Positions 9,164-17,799 of a stretch of DNA of 64,000 bases are shown here, in pieces. Made by a program: the position numbers and the translations under genes. Numbering within the stretch: position 1 is the stretch's first letter; every line of letters begins with the position of its first letter. This stretch comes from a virus. Location of the stretch: IMG/VR virus record IMGVR_UViG_3300047678_000160, positions 31,729 to 95,728 of that record. One strand, 5' to 3'. The notes beneath the pieces are model-generated. The model worked only from the letters and a program-made list of their open reading frames with translations, was not told where the DNA came from and made no database searches.

Positions 9164-10221
9164 ACAAAGCACTTTACACTTCCATCTTCTCTCAAATTAA
9201 GAAAGAACACGATGAAGCTGGTCCAGTTTTGGCAAAGACAAGAGATAGCGACGTTTTAATTGTTGACGGAACCAACAATTTTATCAGAGTTTGGTCAGTT
9301 GTTCCTACTTTAACCGACAATGGAGAACATTGTGGAGGTATTTCGGGTTTTCTAACCACAGTGGGCCACGCTGTCAAGCTATTGAAGCCAACAAGAGTTA
9401 TCATCGTATTTGATGGTAAAGGTGGGAGTGCTAGACGCAGAAAGTTATATCCAGACTATAAGAACAAAAGCGCTGTTACAATGCGAATCAACAGGGCTTA
9501 TGAAGAGATGAGTAATCCAGAAGATGAAAGAAAAGCGATGATGCACCAAATGGCAACACTCGCAAATGACTTTTTAACATGTCTGCCTGTGACAGTGATG
9601 GCTGTAGATAACATCGAGGCTGATGATGCTATTGCTTATCTAGCTACTACAGTATTCAACAAGCCAGAAAATCGTGTCACTATTATGAGTGCAGATAGAG
9701 ACTTTCTTCAACTTGTGAACGATAGAGTTACAGTGTGGAGTCCTATCAAGAAGAAAGTATATAGCACAATGGATGTTGTGAATCAATACACCATTCATCC
9801 CACGAATTTCGTCTATTATAGAATGTTGGAGGGGGATACCTCAGATAACATCCCAGGTATTTATGGAATTAAATTGAAGACCGCTATCAAGAGATTTCCG
9901 ATGCTCACCGAATCAACAGAAACAAGTGTCGAAAAGATTCTCGAATTCGCTAAAGACAAAATCAATGAATCAAAGGTTTATGCAACGGTTGTGAATAACT
10001 CTGACGTTGTTGTAAGAAATCATATGTTGATGCAGTTAAAGAATCCTGATTTTTCTCCTTCTCTTCAAATGCAAATTTCAGACGCATCGGAAAAGGTAAA
10101 TGATTTCAACAAATTTCATTTTATTCAAAAGTTAACTCAACATGGCATGCACAGTGCAATTCCAAATTATCACCTGTGGCTACAGGAAGTTTTCTATCCT
10201 CTTTCTTGTTATACCAAATAA
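9160..10221 (+). CDS. rnh: RNase H / 5'-3' exonuclease, flap-endonuclease family
   Basis: 353 residues, near T4 RNase H (305). Acidic metal ligands of the FEN/5'-nuclease family are visible in order: VDGTNN near residue 33, VFDGK near 85, DNIEADDAI near 152, SADRDF near 175, and GDTSDNIPGI (the helix-hairpin-helix/metal site) near 226-235. It should remove RNA primers and flaps during lagging-strand synthesis. It sits between uvsX and the helicase gene and is coupled to the 40-residue gene upstream. Confidence 0.92.
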   Translation: MNKALYTSIFSQIKKEHDEAGPVLAKTRDSDVLIVDGTNNFIRVWSVVPTLTDNGEHCGGISGFLTTVGHAVKLLKPTRVIIVFDGKGGSARRRKLYPDYKNKSAVTMRINRAYEEMSNPEDERKAMMHQMATLANDFLTCLPVTVMAVDNIEADDAIAYLATTVFNKPENRVTIMSADRDFLQLVNDRVTVWSPIKKKVYSTMDVVNQYTIHPTNFVYYRMLEGDTSDNIPGIYGIKLKTAIKRFPMLTESTETSVEKILEFAKDKINESKVYATVVNNSDVVVRNHMLMQLKNPDFSPSLQMQISDASEKVNDFNKFHFIQKLTQHGMHSAIPNYHLWLQEVFYPLSCYTK

Positions 10222-10277
10222 CACTAATTATCAATTGACCTATAGACAAATTAACCTAAGATAAACACTTATCAATT

Positions 10278-11684
10278 ATGGCACCAGTAATCATAGACAA
10301 CCTACATAAGTTTGGACTTGAGTTCCAATCTAAAATCATAGCAGGCATTTTAAGCGACCAAACATTTCTCGAAAGAATTTTGGATATTGTGGAAATTGCT
10401 GCGTTTGAAAACGAAGCTCATCAGTGGATTCTTAAAGAAACAATTTCTTATTATCACGAATACAAAGCTGTTCCTACAATGCAAGTATTCAAGATTCGTA
10501 TTGACACCATTCACAATGAAATGTTGAAGCAAATGGTTATCGAAAGTCTTCGTTCAGTTTTTCTAAGATTGACTGACGCTGACCTTGATTTTGTTCGTGA
10601 ACAGTTTCTTGAATTTTGTAAGAACCAAAAGCTCAAGGGAGCCATCTATGATTCAGTTGACCTTATTAAATCAGGTGAATATGAACGTGTAAAACAACTT
10701 GTGGACGAAGCCATGAAGGCTGGTATGGAGAGGAATCTTGGCCACAACTATCATATTGAAATTGAGAAGCGTATGAGTGAAATGTCACGTAAGACTATTA
10801 CAACCGGCTGGGATGTTGTTGATTCTCTTATTGACGGAGGCCTTGGGCCGGGAGAACTTGGAGTCATTGTGGCTCCAGCGGGTATTGGTAAATCTTGGTT
10901 ACTGGCAAGCCTCGGTGCCTCAGCAATGAAAGCAAAGAAGAACGTTATTCATTACACTCTAGAATTAAATGAAAACTACGTTGGTCTTCGTTATGATTGT
11001 TGTTTTACGGGAATTCAATTCCAAGATATTAAGAATCACGTTGAAGACGTTAAAACAAAACTCGAAACAATTCCTGGCAAATTGTTCGTTAAATATTTTC
11101 CAATCAAGACGGTCAGCGCTCAATCCTTAAAGTTCCACTTTGAGAGAGTCGCAATGTTGGAAGGAGTTCGTCCAGATGTTATTGTTGTGGACTATGCTGA
11201 CATTCTTCGTCCAATTGAGAAAGATAAGAACAGTAACAGCTACTCAGAAGCAGGTGGTATCTATGAAGAACTTCGTATGGTCGCCGGCGAATTGGGTGTT
11301 CCTCTGTGGACAGCCTCACAAACCAATCGTGGTGGAGCAAATGAAGATGTAGTTCAAGCTCATAACATTGCCGATTCTTATAGAAAGATTATGACCGCTG
11401 ATTTTGTTATGTCTGTATCGCGTAATATGCAAGACAAAGCAAATAACACCGCTCGTATGCACATTATCAAAAACCGTTTTGGTCCTGATGGTATCACTTT
11501 ATATTCCAAGATGGATGCTGGTAACGGAGATATACGTATATTCGATGAGAAGTCCGCTGAATCAGCAAATATCAAATCTATTATGGATGAGAGTGATGAA
11601 GAGGAAAATGATGTCAAGAAACAACTTAGCTCAAAATGGCGCGGTTATCGCAGCGATGCTGTTGGAAATAATAGCGGAAATTAA
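10278..11684 (+). CDS. 41: Replicative DNA helicase, gp41/DnaB-like
   Basis: 468 residues, matching T4 gp41 (475). An N-terminal helical domain is followed by a RecA-type motor: Walker A APAGIGKS at 199-206, a VVDYAD Walker B strand near residue 308, and the SQTNRG sensor motif and an arginine-finger region (KNRFGPDG) further on. It unwinds the fork 5'-3' and loads primase. No separate gp61-type primase gene is visible in the window. The A-rich leader lacks a Shine-Dalgarno sequence. Confidence 0.93.
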   Translation: MAPVIIDNLHKFGLEFQSKIIAGILSDQTFLERILDIVEIAAFENEAHQWILKETISYYHEYKAVPTMQVFKIRIDTIHNEMLKQMVIESLRSVFLRLTDADLDFVREQFLEFCKNQKLKGAIYDSVDLIKSGEYERVKQLVDEAMKAGMERNLGHNYHIEIEKRMSEMSRKTITTGWDVVDSLIDGGLGPGELGVIVAPAGIGKSWLLASLGASAMKAKKNVIHYTLELNENYVGLRYDCCFTGIQFQDIKNHVEDVKTKLETIPGKLFVKYFPIKTVSAQSLKFHFERVAMLEGVRPDVIVVDYADILRPIEKDKNSNSYSEAGGIYEELRMVAGELGVPLWTASQTNRGGANEDVVQAHNIADSYRKIMTADFVMSVSRNMQDKANNTARMHIIKNRFGPDGITLYSKMDAGNGDIRIFDEKSAESANIKSIMDESDEEENDVKKQLSSKWRGYRSDAVGNNSGN

Positions 11685-11791
11685 TATTTTCAAAACTACT
11701 TATGGCTAGCGGAATGTATGTGGAAATATTTTTTAATCACTACTTATCCTCCCAGCCGATTAATCGTTAATCTTAAAAATTTATAAAAGAC

Positions 11792-14029
11792 ATGATACAA
11801 TATAAGACACTTGAAGAGGGAATGCCAACAGCAGTTGCAGAACGAACAATTTTACGAAAGGTTTCGGAAATTTCTCGCGAAACTTGGGAAGATGTTTCAA
11901 AGCGTGTAGCGCTTGGAAACGCTTTACTTTGTCCAAAAAGTGAAAACGTAGAAAAAGAACGCGGACTGCTAGAAGAGAAGATTGGAAAAGGTATCATTCT
12001 TATGAGTGGTCGTCACCTGCAACATGGTGATAAAGACCAACCAAAAAGAAATATGGAGGTTTTTACAAACTGTGCTACCAGCCCAACAAGTTTCTTATTG
12101 TTCTATCTTCTATTGAATGGTTCTGGAGTAGGACGTGCTTATGACAATGACCTTGTTTTGGTAAATTGGGATTATGCTCCCAATTTAAGATGTGTTTTAT
12201 CAGACACCCATCCAGATTTTGATTGGTCACGCCACGAATCAATCCGTGATGCCAAGCACAAATATGGAACTGGTAGAAATGTCATGTGGCACGAAGTTGA
12301 AGACAGCCGTGAAGGTTGGGCAAAAGCTTTGGAACTATGGGAAAATGCTGCATTTGAAAAGATTCACAATGATAAACTTCTTGTATTAGATTTCTCAAAG
12401 ATTCGTCCAAAGGGTTCTCCAATCGGCGGGATGCAAAGTCGTCCAGCTAGCGGCCCAAGAGAACTAATGGATGCATTTGAAAAGAGTGCAAAGTTAAAGG
12501 GTGCGGGTTTGCTTCCTTGGCAACAAGCCATATACGTTGACCATTATTTTGCAGAATGTGTGTTGGTCGGTGGCGCTCGTAGAGCAGCTCGTATGGCAAC
12601 TAAGTCTTGGAGAGACAAAAACGTTCTCGACTTCGTTACAATTAAACGACCATTGGAACTTTTGGGAAAGACGCCAGAAGAAATTTTGGAAATCAAAGAA
12701 AAGTCCAATCCACAAGGATTCTTATGGTCTTCAAATAATTCAGTAACGGTTGATGCCGATTTCTGGGCATATGTAAATGATAAAAAGAATGATAACAAGG
12801 AACTAAAAGACCACGCTAAGAAAGTCTTTGAGGCCGTGTGTCAAGCATCTTACTTCGATGGAACTGGAGAGCCAGGCCTCATTAACGTTGACCGTTTGGT
12901 TCAAAAGGATGATGGATACAAAGAACTTCTTGCTGGAACATATGTTGGTAGCAAGAAGTTCCAAGTCAATGAGGATACTCAGTTATATCTGGCAAAAATT
13001 GCTAGAAAGGCCCGTAACAAACAATATACTCAAATCACAAATCCTTGTGGTGAGATTTCTTTGACCACCGTTGGTGGATTCTGTGTCATCGCTGACATTG
13101 TTCCGTTCCACGCTGATACCCTCGACGAAGCGGAAGACGGTTTTCGAATCGCTACTCGTGCTCTCATTAGAGTTAATTTGATGGACTCCATCTACAATAA
13201 GGAAGTTAAGAGAACAAATCGTATTGGTGTTGGTATGACGGGTGTTCACGAATTTGCTTGGAAATTCTTTAAACTTGGATTTAGAGATTTGTTGGACGAA
13301 CAGAAGTCTAAAAATTTCTGGTTAACACTGGCCCGATTCAACCGCGCTGTTCATGATGAGGCTGTAAAATATTCCAAAGAGCTTGGTGTTTCGGTTCCTC
13401 ACACAATGACCACTCAAAAGCCAAGTGGAACCATTTCTAAATTGTTCCTATTGACGGAAGGATGGCATTTACCATCAATGAGAGAGTTTTTACGCTGGGT
13501 TCAATTCAGAACGGATGACCCTCTTGTAAAGGATTATCAAAAGAGAGGATACCCAATCAGAGAATTGAAAACCTATTCAGGAACAACCATTGTAGGATTT
13601 CCGACTTCTCCAACTATAACTCGTCTCGGTATGGGAAACAAACTTGTTACGGCCGCTGAAGCAACTCCGGAAGAACAGTATCAGTGGCTCATGCTTGGTG
13701 AAAAGTATTGGATTCATGGAACAGATGACAAGGGAAAACTGGTTTCTGAACAATATGGAAATCAAATCAGCTATACCTTGAAATATACTCCGAAAGATGT
13801 GTCTTACGAAAATTTCCGAAGCATGATGAAGCAATATCAATCCCAGATTGCATGTTGCTCGGTTATGCCACAGACAAGCACAACGGCATATGAATATCAA
13901 CCAGAACAGCCAGTTACACATACAGAGTATGATGAAATCGTTTCTAAAATAACCAAAACAAAAGAAGACGTTGATTTTGCTCACGTTGATTGTGCGGCTG
14001 GAGCTTGTCCAATTGATTTCAAAAAATAA
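11792..14029 (+). CDS. nrdJ: Adenosylcobalamin-dependent ribonucleoside-triphosphate reductase (class II)
   Basis: 745 residues, the length of monomeric RTPR (739 in Lactobacillus). Active-site signatures are present: Cys94 in TNCATSP, Cys419 in NPCGEI with its catalytic Glu two residues on, and the C-terminal redox pair Cys734/Cys739 in CAAGACP. There is no separate small subunit and no oxygen or iron requirement; the radical is made from adenosylcobalamin, so the phage depends on host B12. It reduces NTPs to dNTPs for phage replication. It lies directly after the helicase gene. No cobalamin riboswitch is visible in the 107-base leader. Confidence 0.95.
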   Translation: MIQYKTLEEGMPTAVAERTILRKVSEISRETWEDVSKRVALGNALLCPKSENVEKERGLLEEKIGKGIILMSGRHLQHGDKDQPKRNMEVFTNCATSPTSFLLFYLLLNGSGVGRAYDNDLVLVNWDYAPNLRCVLSDTHPDFDWSRHESIRDAKHKYGTGRNVMWHEVEDSREGWAKALELWENAAFEKIHNDKLLVLDFSKIRPKGSPIGGMQSRPASGPRELMDAFEKSAKLKGAGLLPWQQAIYVDHYFAECVLVGGARRAARMATKSWRDKNVLDFVTIKRPLELLGKTPEEILEIKEKSNPQGFLWSSNNSVTVDADFWAYVNDKKNDNKELKDHAKKVFEAVCQASYFDGTGEPGLINVDRLVQKDDGYKELLAGTYVGSKKFQVNEDTQLYLAKIARKARNKQYTQITNPCGEISLTTVGGFCVIADIVPFHADTLDEAEDGFRIATRALIRVNLMDSIYNKEVKRTNRIGVGMTGVHEFAWKFFKLGFRDLLDEQKSKNFWLTLARFNRAVHDEAVKYSKELGVSVPHTMTTQKPSGTISKLFLLTEGWHLPSMREFLRWVQFRTDDPLVKDYQKRGYPIRELKTYSGTTIVGFPTSPTITRLGMGNKLVTAAEATPEEQYQWLMLGEKYWIHGTDDKGKLVSEQYGNQISYTLKYTPKDVSYENFRSMMKQYQSQIACCSVMPQTSTTAYEYQPEQPVTHTEYDEIVSKITKTKEDVDFAHVDCAAGACPIDFKK

Positions 14030-14199
14030 TGGTCAGAATTGTTAAACCAAAGTTTACAATCGAAGAGATTGACTCCCTAATAAGAGTCAATCTTTCTCTT
14101 TTACAAGACCTTGATGAATGGGAACATATACAGTCGAATAAAAGAAGTATTGACGCCTTACTTGAAGATAGATTTTATTTAATGAATGAAGGAACATAA
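14029..14199 (+). CDS. 56-residue hypothetical protein
   Basis: Short frame starting in the TAATG overlap with the reductase stop. It is helical and charged, with no recognisable motif. It overlaps the next small gene by 14 bases. The tight packing and coding-like composition support it. Confidence 0.5.
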   Translation: MVRIVKPKFTIEEIDSLIRVNLSLLQDLDEWEHIQSNKRSIDALLEDRFYLMNEGT

Positions 14200-14365
14200 A
14201 GCCACACATTGTATCTGTTTCCACAAGTCTTTTGAGGAAATAAAACAAATTGCCAAAGACCGTAGGCTTACAAATACAAAGCAAGTTGTCTTGGCAACTA
14301 AGTGTGGCACTAAATGCAAAATGTGCCTTCCTTATATCCGTAGGATGATGAATTGTGGTATTTGA
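14186..14365 (+). CDS. Bfd-like [2Fe-2S] small protein
   Basis: 59 residues with the cysteine pattern of BFD-type 2Fe-2S domains: C9-x-C11, then C44-x2-C47 preceded by the K-C-G-T-K-C turn. Length and spacing match bacterioferritin-associated ferredoxin and the NirB/NasB BFD modules. The family carries one cluster and usually passes electrons or releases iron. Next to a reductase it may supply electrons or sense redox state; this is inference. It is too short to stand out by length, but the motif is specific. Confidence 0.75.
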   Translation: MKEHKATHCICFHKSFEEIKQIAKDRRLTNTKQVVLATKCGTKCKMCLPYIRRMMNCGI

Positions 14366-14507
14366 ACTTATAAAACTAGACCATCTCGACGTTTATGGTT
14401 ATTATGACCAGGACGGCAATCGCTATGTTTTTTTAAGTGAACGTGAGATGCGAGCATTTCTCGACAAAAGTATATTGACATTTTTGTTAACCTGTCGTAA
14501 TCTATGA
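14355..14507 (+). CDS. 50-residue hypothetical protein, GTG start
   Basis: Starts at a GTG overlapping the end of the Bfd-like gene. The sequence has a coding-like pattern (SEREMRAFLDKS helix). The promoter for the next gene lies inside its 3' end. No motif recognised; it could be spurious. Confidence 0.4.
   Translation: MVFELIKLDHLDVYGYYDQDGNRYVFLSEREMRAFLDKSILTFLLTCRNL
14475..14503 (+). promoter_or_regulatory. Sigma70-like promoter for the Mom-like gene
   Basis: TTGACA at 14475-14480, a 17-base spacer, TAATCT at 14498-14503. The predicted start of transcription is about 3 bases before the ATG at 14513, giving a leaderless message. Confidence 0.7.
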
Positions 14508-14512
14508 GTTGA

Positions 14513-15313
14513 ATGAGCGATTCTTTCATAGACACATCCAAAATCTCTCTTAGAGAAATTAACCAACACATTGCCAAAGACATTATAGTGAGAAATCATT
14601 ATAGTCATAAATGGAGCTTGTGTTCAGTAGCATTGGGTGTCTTTTACAAGAACGGTGTAGATAAAGACAGTTTCTTCGACAACGATGATGAAAAGCTCAT
14701 CGGTTGTATAATCTACGGAAATCCGGTCGGTCGCTCCGCTGCAGCCTCAATCTCTGAGACATTGAAGATTGATGAAGTGTATGAATTGGTTCGCCTTTGG
14801 ATTGCTGATATTCCAAATGGAAAGAACATGGAAAGTTATTGCATTTCTCAATCGTTTCATTGGTTGAGAAAGAATAAGCCAAAAATCAAGGCTTTATTGA
14901 GTTATGCTGACAATGAGGCCGGTCACACGGGCATTATCTATCAAAGCACCAATTGGCTCTATCAAGGAAATTCTCAGTTAGCGTTGATGCCAAACTACAG
15001 CCTTTCGTTGACTGGGCCAGAAGAAGGGTATCAATGGATTCACAGTAGAACCGTTTCAGAACGTTGGGGGAGCCATAATGTTGAACATTTGAAAAAAACC
15101 ATTGGTAAAACATTTTGGTTAAAGAAAGAGTCTTCAAAACATCGCTATATCTATGTTCTATCCAAGGGTAAAGAACGTCAGAAAATTTTAGATAATCTCA
15201 AACACAAAACATTTCCTTATCCAAAAGAAGATGTTCACGCAGACGAAATACGCGAGGTGTTTGTTAATCCAGAAGACTATACACCAAACTCAACCAATTC
15301 ATTTTTTGTATGA
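14513..15313 (+). CDS. Mom-like DNA adenine modification enzyme (GNAT fold)
   Basis: 266 residues. The layout follows phage Mu Mom: an early IVRNHYSHKW segment (compare the HHYSGK of Mom), a GVFYKN strand, a GCIIYG strand, the YELVRLWI segment in the place of ELNRMAF, and SYADNEAGHTGIIYQSTNW in the place of the SFADATQCGDGTIYRAAGF segment. Mom converts adenine to N6-methylcarbamoyl-adenine and blocks restriction enzymes. About 70 extra C-terminal residues are specific to this protein. It has its own promoter and is coupled to the methyltransferase downstream. The family call rests on remembered motif order, not a search. Confidence 0.7.
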   Translation: MSDSFIDTSKISLREINQHIAKDIIVRNHYSHKWSLCSVALGVFYKNGVDKDSFFDNDDEKLIGCIIYGNPVGRSAAASISETLKIDEVYELVRLWIADIPNGKNMESYCISQSFHWLRKNKPKIKALLSYADNEAGHTGIIYQSTNWLYQGNSQLALMPNYSLSLTGPEEGYQWIHSRTVSERWGSHNVEHLKKTIGKTFWLKKESSKHRYIYVLSKGKERQKILDNLKHKTFPYPKEDVHADEIREVFVNPEDYTPNSTNSFFV

Positions 15314-15900
15314 ACCACTTTTTCGATGTAGGCGCTAATATAGGTCAAACTTTTGACAAGTATCTTTTAAAAACCAACGAATATGACGGACACAAGATAT
15401 GGTGCTTTGAACCGTCTCCAAGAAATATGGGTGCTCTGGTCGAAAATGCCAAGAAAGTAACCGGCTGGCCGCATGGCGAAATTCACAATTTTGAAGTAGT
15501 TGTTTGTCCTTATGGTCTTTGGGATAAGGCGGGAAGCTTCTTTTTTTATGAAAAAAAGGATGCACTAGACCCACAAGGAAGAGAAAATGGTGAAGGAGAT
15601 TCGTTTATTGAGTCATTTTTAACCAACAACTCAGCAGGGTATAGAATCAACGCTGTAACCGTTTCTGCTTCAGCCTTTATCTTGGCTAACACTTTGCCAG
15701 AAGATTCAATTACAATCAAGCTAGATTGTGAGGGCGGTGAGTTTGGTATCCTCGAAGATTTACTCAAATCACCGGAGGCTTTGAAGAGGGTCAAAAAGTT
15801 TATTGTGGAATGGCATACAACCAATGAATTCTATAAAAAAGAGGCATTGGTCAGTGAATATTTGAAGTTGGGCTACACATTGGAAGATTGGCCGTTTTAA
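15310..15900 (+). CDS. FkbM-family SAM-dependent methyltransferase
   Basis: 196 residues. The SAM-binding motif FFDVGANIGQT opens the protein, followed by the WCFEPSP strand and the KLDCEGGEFGIL motif typical of FkbM methyltransferases. Substrate unknown: the family methylates sugars and small molecules, so a glycan or a modified base precursor is possible. It overlaps the Mom-like gene by 4 bases, suggesting the two act in one pathway. Confidence 0.85.
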   Translation: MNHFFDVGANIGQTFDKYLLKTNEYDGHKIWCFEPSPRNMGALVENAKKVTGWPHGEIHNFEVVVCPYGLWDKAGSFFFYEKKDALDPQGRENGEGDSFIESFLTNNSAGYRINAVTVSASAFILANTLPEDSITIKLDCEGGEFGILEDLLKSPEALKRVKKFIVEWHTTNEFYKKEALVSEYLKLGYTLEDWPF

Positions 15901-15925
15901 TTGACGTTTTCTGCTACTTTGAACT

Positions 15926-15955
15926 ATTTATATACAACCCAACCCGTATATAAAT
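15926..15955. promoter_or_regulatory. Perfect 10-bp inverted repeat before 15959
   Basis: ATTTATATAC (15926-15935) is the exact reverse complement of GTATATAAAT (15946-15955), with a 10-base C-rich spacer made of two AACCC copies. It contains TATAAATA, the T4 late-promoter -10 sequence, 2 bases before the ATG. A TTGACG lies at 15901. It could be an operator, late promoter or leader hairpin. Confidence 0.55.
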
Positions 15956-15958
15956 AAT

Positions 15959-16801
15959 ATGAACCGTGACCAGCTAAAATCTCGTATCAAAGAGTTAGTC
16001 TTAAAAGAAGTTTCCAGAAACAAAGCGTCCGTCATCACCGAAGCTGATGGTAAGAGACAGGCTTTGAAAGAGGTCATTCGTAAGCTCGTTCTTCAGGAAA
16101 TTACACGTAATGAGTTCGGAACTCCTGACGTTTCCACTGATGACGAAGGTGTTAAAGTCATTGAAAAAGTATTGGGTAAAGGGGCCGATGCTAAGAAGGT
16201 TGCCGGTTCTTCTAAAACCATTGGAGTTACCCCATCTCACACCGTTGAGCTATACAAACAAAGTAACGGTTGTTATGATGTTATTTCCGTAACAAATGGT
16301 GAAGACCGCAAGATTGCCAAGAATTTAAAATTGGAAGATGTTGGAGAGTTCTTGAAGAAGCACGCTGCTGATTCGGAGAAGACATATCAACAGAAGGCTT
16401 ATGACAAATCCAAAAAAGGATTTGGAATTGAAAAGAAAGAAGATAAGAAGAAAGACGAATCTGATAAGATGGAAGATGTCAAAGAAAAGACCCAAACCGA
16501 TATTTCTGACAAGACAGATGTTAAGGCTGAAGAGAAGGGTGAAAAAGATTTGGCTCCGGTTGATGATGATTTGTCAGCACAAATGGGTGGAGAACTTGTT
16601 GACAAGATTGAAAGAATCATGGACAAGGTGTTGAAGAGTAAGACCAAGGCAGAAACAAAAACCGCTTATTTGAAGACAGACAAAGACATGGAAAGCACTG
16701 ATAAGTTGGCTGTGAAGTTAGACGGAACAAACGCTATTAAAGGTGCTAAGTCTAAAGAGAAGATTACTCCAAAAGTTAAGGCAGTAGATTCAAAGAAGTG
16801 A
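15959..16801 (+). CDS. Lys/Glu-rich protein with duplicated N-terminal L-x-x-E helix; scaffold/internal-protein-like
   Basis: 280 residues, highly charged, no Cys-rich or enzymatic motif. The first 50 residues contain a tandem repeat of a 13-residue helix: IKELVLKEVSRN and IRKLVLQEITRN. Such leaders are frequent on hypothetical proteins of large phages and resemble the (L/I)-x-E cleavage signals of T4 prohead proteins. The remainder is a long Lys/Asp/Glu-rich, mostly disordered chain. Coupled to the next gene by a TGA/GTG overlap. A scaffold or packaged internal protein is a reasonable guess only. Confidence 0.55.
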   Translation: MNRDQLKSRIKELVLKEVSRNKASVITEADGKRQALKEVIRKLVLQEITRNEFGTPDVSTDDEGVKVIEKVLGKGADAKKVAGSSKTIGVTPSHTVELYKQSNGCYDVISVTNGEDRKIAKNLKLEDVGEFLKKHAADSEKTYQQKAYDKSKKGFGIEKKEDKKKDESDKMEDVKEKTQTDISDKTDVKAEEKGEKDLAPVDDDLSAQMGGELVDKIERIMDKVLKSKTKAETKTAYLKTDKDMESTDKLAVKLDGTNAIKGAKSKEKITPKVKAVDSKK

Positions 16802-17193
16802 AAAAATCGGAGCTAAAGTCTCTTATTTTGGAAGTGGTTTCAGAAATATACGGAAATCAGAAGCTCGATGATATTGATATTATCAAGGGTGAGACAATCA
16901 TTTCGGTCAATCCCAAAGAATATTCTAACGAAGTTTACTTGAATTGTGCAAGTGGAAATGTCTACGAGGTATTCGCCTACCCAGACGATAACGCAACGGC
17001 GGAAATTTCAGTAGTGAATTTGGATAAAATAATTGGAAAGCCCATCGTTTTTGCTCAACACTCCGACAAAGATTCTTATGGCGTTACTTTGATAATGAAA
17101 GCGGGTGACGGCAGCATTGGTGAAATTTTGATTAGTTGTGACCATAACGGATATTACGGATTTGAGTATGGTGTTACCAAAAGAGGTTCGTAG
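16798..17193 (+). CDS. Hypothetical protein with LILE leader; ends in TAG
   Basis: 131 residues from a GTG start overlapping the previous stop. The N-terminus (MKKSELKSLILEVVSE) is another copy of the L-x-x-E leader helix. The rest is a beta-rich domain I do not recognise. Its stop is TAG, one of only two intact genes in the window to use it, and it lies just upstream of the amber-suppressor tRNA. Confidence 0.55.
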   Translation: MKKSELKSLILEVVSEIYGNQKLDDIDIIKGETIISVNPKEYSNEVYLNCASGNVYEVFAYPDDNATAEISVVNLDKIIGKPIVFAQHSDKDSYGVTLIMKAGDGSIGEILISCDHNGYYGFEYGVTKRGS

Positions 17194-17208
17194 ACCGCAA
17201 GAAAATTC

Positions 17209-17237
17209 TTGACATTTGATAAAAAAGACTACATCGT
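17209..17237 (+). promoter_or_regulatory. Possible promoter upstream of the suppressor tRNA
   Basis: TTGACATTTGATA at 17209 shares the extended TTGACATTTKATA block found at 20972, 24005 and 28460. The -10 at 17-base spacing is poor (CATCGT). It would start transcription just before the tRNA at 17258. Confidence 0.4.
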
Positions 17238-17257
17238 TGGTCTATTAAATCAATTTC

Positions 17258-17331
17258 GCGTTTGTAGCTCAATGGCTGAGCAGTCGTCTCTAAAACGATG
17301 GATGTGGGTTCGAGTCCCATCTGACGCACCA
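17258..17331 (+). tRNA. Amber-suppressor tRNA (anticodon CTA)
   Basis: Clover leaf: acceptor GCGTTTG with CTGACGC (one mismatch), D stem GCTC/GAGC, anticodon stem GTCGT/ACGAT around the 7-base loop CTCTAAA, T stem GTGGG/CCCAT, encoded CCA. U33 precedes anticodon CTA at 17290-17292, which reads UAG. The alternative AAA anticodon breaks the stem. It stands alone, 42 kb from the main tRNA array. The amino acid cannot be told from sequence alone. Confidence 0.85.
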
Positions 17332-17338
17332 CTTTCTA

Positions 17339-17536
17339 ATGAAGCATAAAGCAACAATCTCAATCGCCACTCCGGAGACGGACGCCTTACTCTCCAAAGA
17401 GTATGGGGAAAAAGGACATGAGGCGAAGCTTGCTGGTAAGACAAGGGAAGATTGCCCTTATTCCGGCGGCAAGGTAAGAGATTGGTGGTTAGAAGGTTTT
17501 GATGGTATTTCTATGAACACAAATACAAATAGTTAG
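17339..17536 (+). CDS. Ribosome modulation factor (RMF/CrpP)-like small protein
   Basis: 65 residues. The core, G-x2-A-x3-G-x5-CPY followed 12 residues later by WLEGFDG, matches the RMF/CrpP family signature (G..A...G....CPY......WL.GW). RMF dimerises and silences ribosomes in stationary phase; phage and plasmid relatives are known, but their roles are not settled. It starts 8 bases after the suppressor tRNA and ends in TAG. Could modulate host ribosomes during infection (inference). Confidence 0.65.
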   Translation: MKHKATISIATPETDALLSKEYGEKGHEAKLAGKTREDCPYSGGKVRDWWLEGFDGISMNTNTNS

Positions 17537-17584
17537 GTTCCAGATACATAGGCTAAGGTAGATACTACCCTTAGACGTGTTATA

Positions 17585-17608
17585 GTTGAAAATATTTTCA
17601 ACTTTTTT
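17585..17608 (+). terminator. Rho-independent terminator
   Basis: An 18-base perfect palindrome, GTTGAAAATATTTTCAAC (17585-17602), followed by TTTTTT. It ends the RMF-like transcript before the homing endonuclease region. Confidence 0.85.
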
Positions 17609-17641
17609 GCGTTTTCTATTTTCTATTCTATACTCATTGGT

Positions 17642-17797
17642 ATGGGAAGAAAATCACTAAATAAGACACACGAACAAATACTTGAAGAAAATCGTATTCG
17701 TTCTGCAAAATATTATTTGCTTCATAAAGAAGAAATAAACAAAAAGACAATGGATAGGTATAACAAGAGAAAGAAGTTGTCTCTTGAAAATCGCTGA
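17642..17797 (+). CDS. 51-residue basic protein, homing-endonuclease-associated
   Basis: Short, Lys/Arg-rich protein starting after TATACTCATTGGT. It resembles the N-terminal basic segment common on phage HNH endonucleases (repeated Y-x-K and N-K-K motifs), but carries no catalytic part. It abuts the GIY-YIG pseudogene and is probably part of the same mobile insertion. Confidence 0.45.
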   Translation: MGRKSLNKTHEQILEENRIRSAKYYLLHKEEINKKTMDRYNKRKKLSLENR

Positions 17798-17799
17798 TA

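Noticed and set aside
11685-11791. 22-codon frame at 11701 or a cobalamin riboswitch before the reductase
   Set aside because: The frame is too short and lacks support; the 107-base leader has no B12-box-like structure that I can recognise.
17193-17350. Readthrough of the TAG at 17193 into the suppressor tRNA
   Set aside because: The frame stays open by chance through the tRNA; no protein-like sequence follows, so TAG probably acts as a stop here.
17536-17797. Fusion of the RMF-like gene with the 17642 frame by reading two TAG codons
   Set aside because: A strong terminator lies between them and the intervening peptide is not protein-like.
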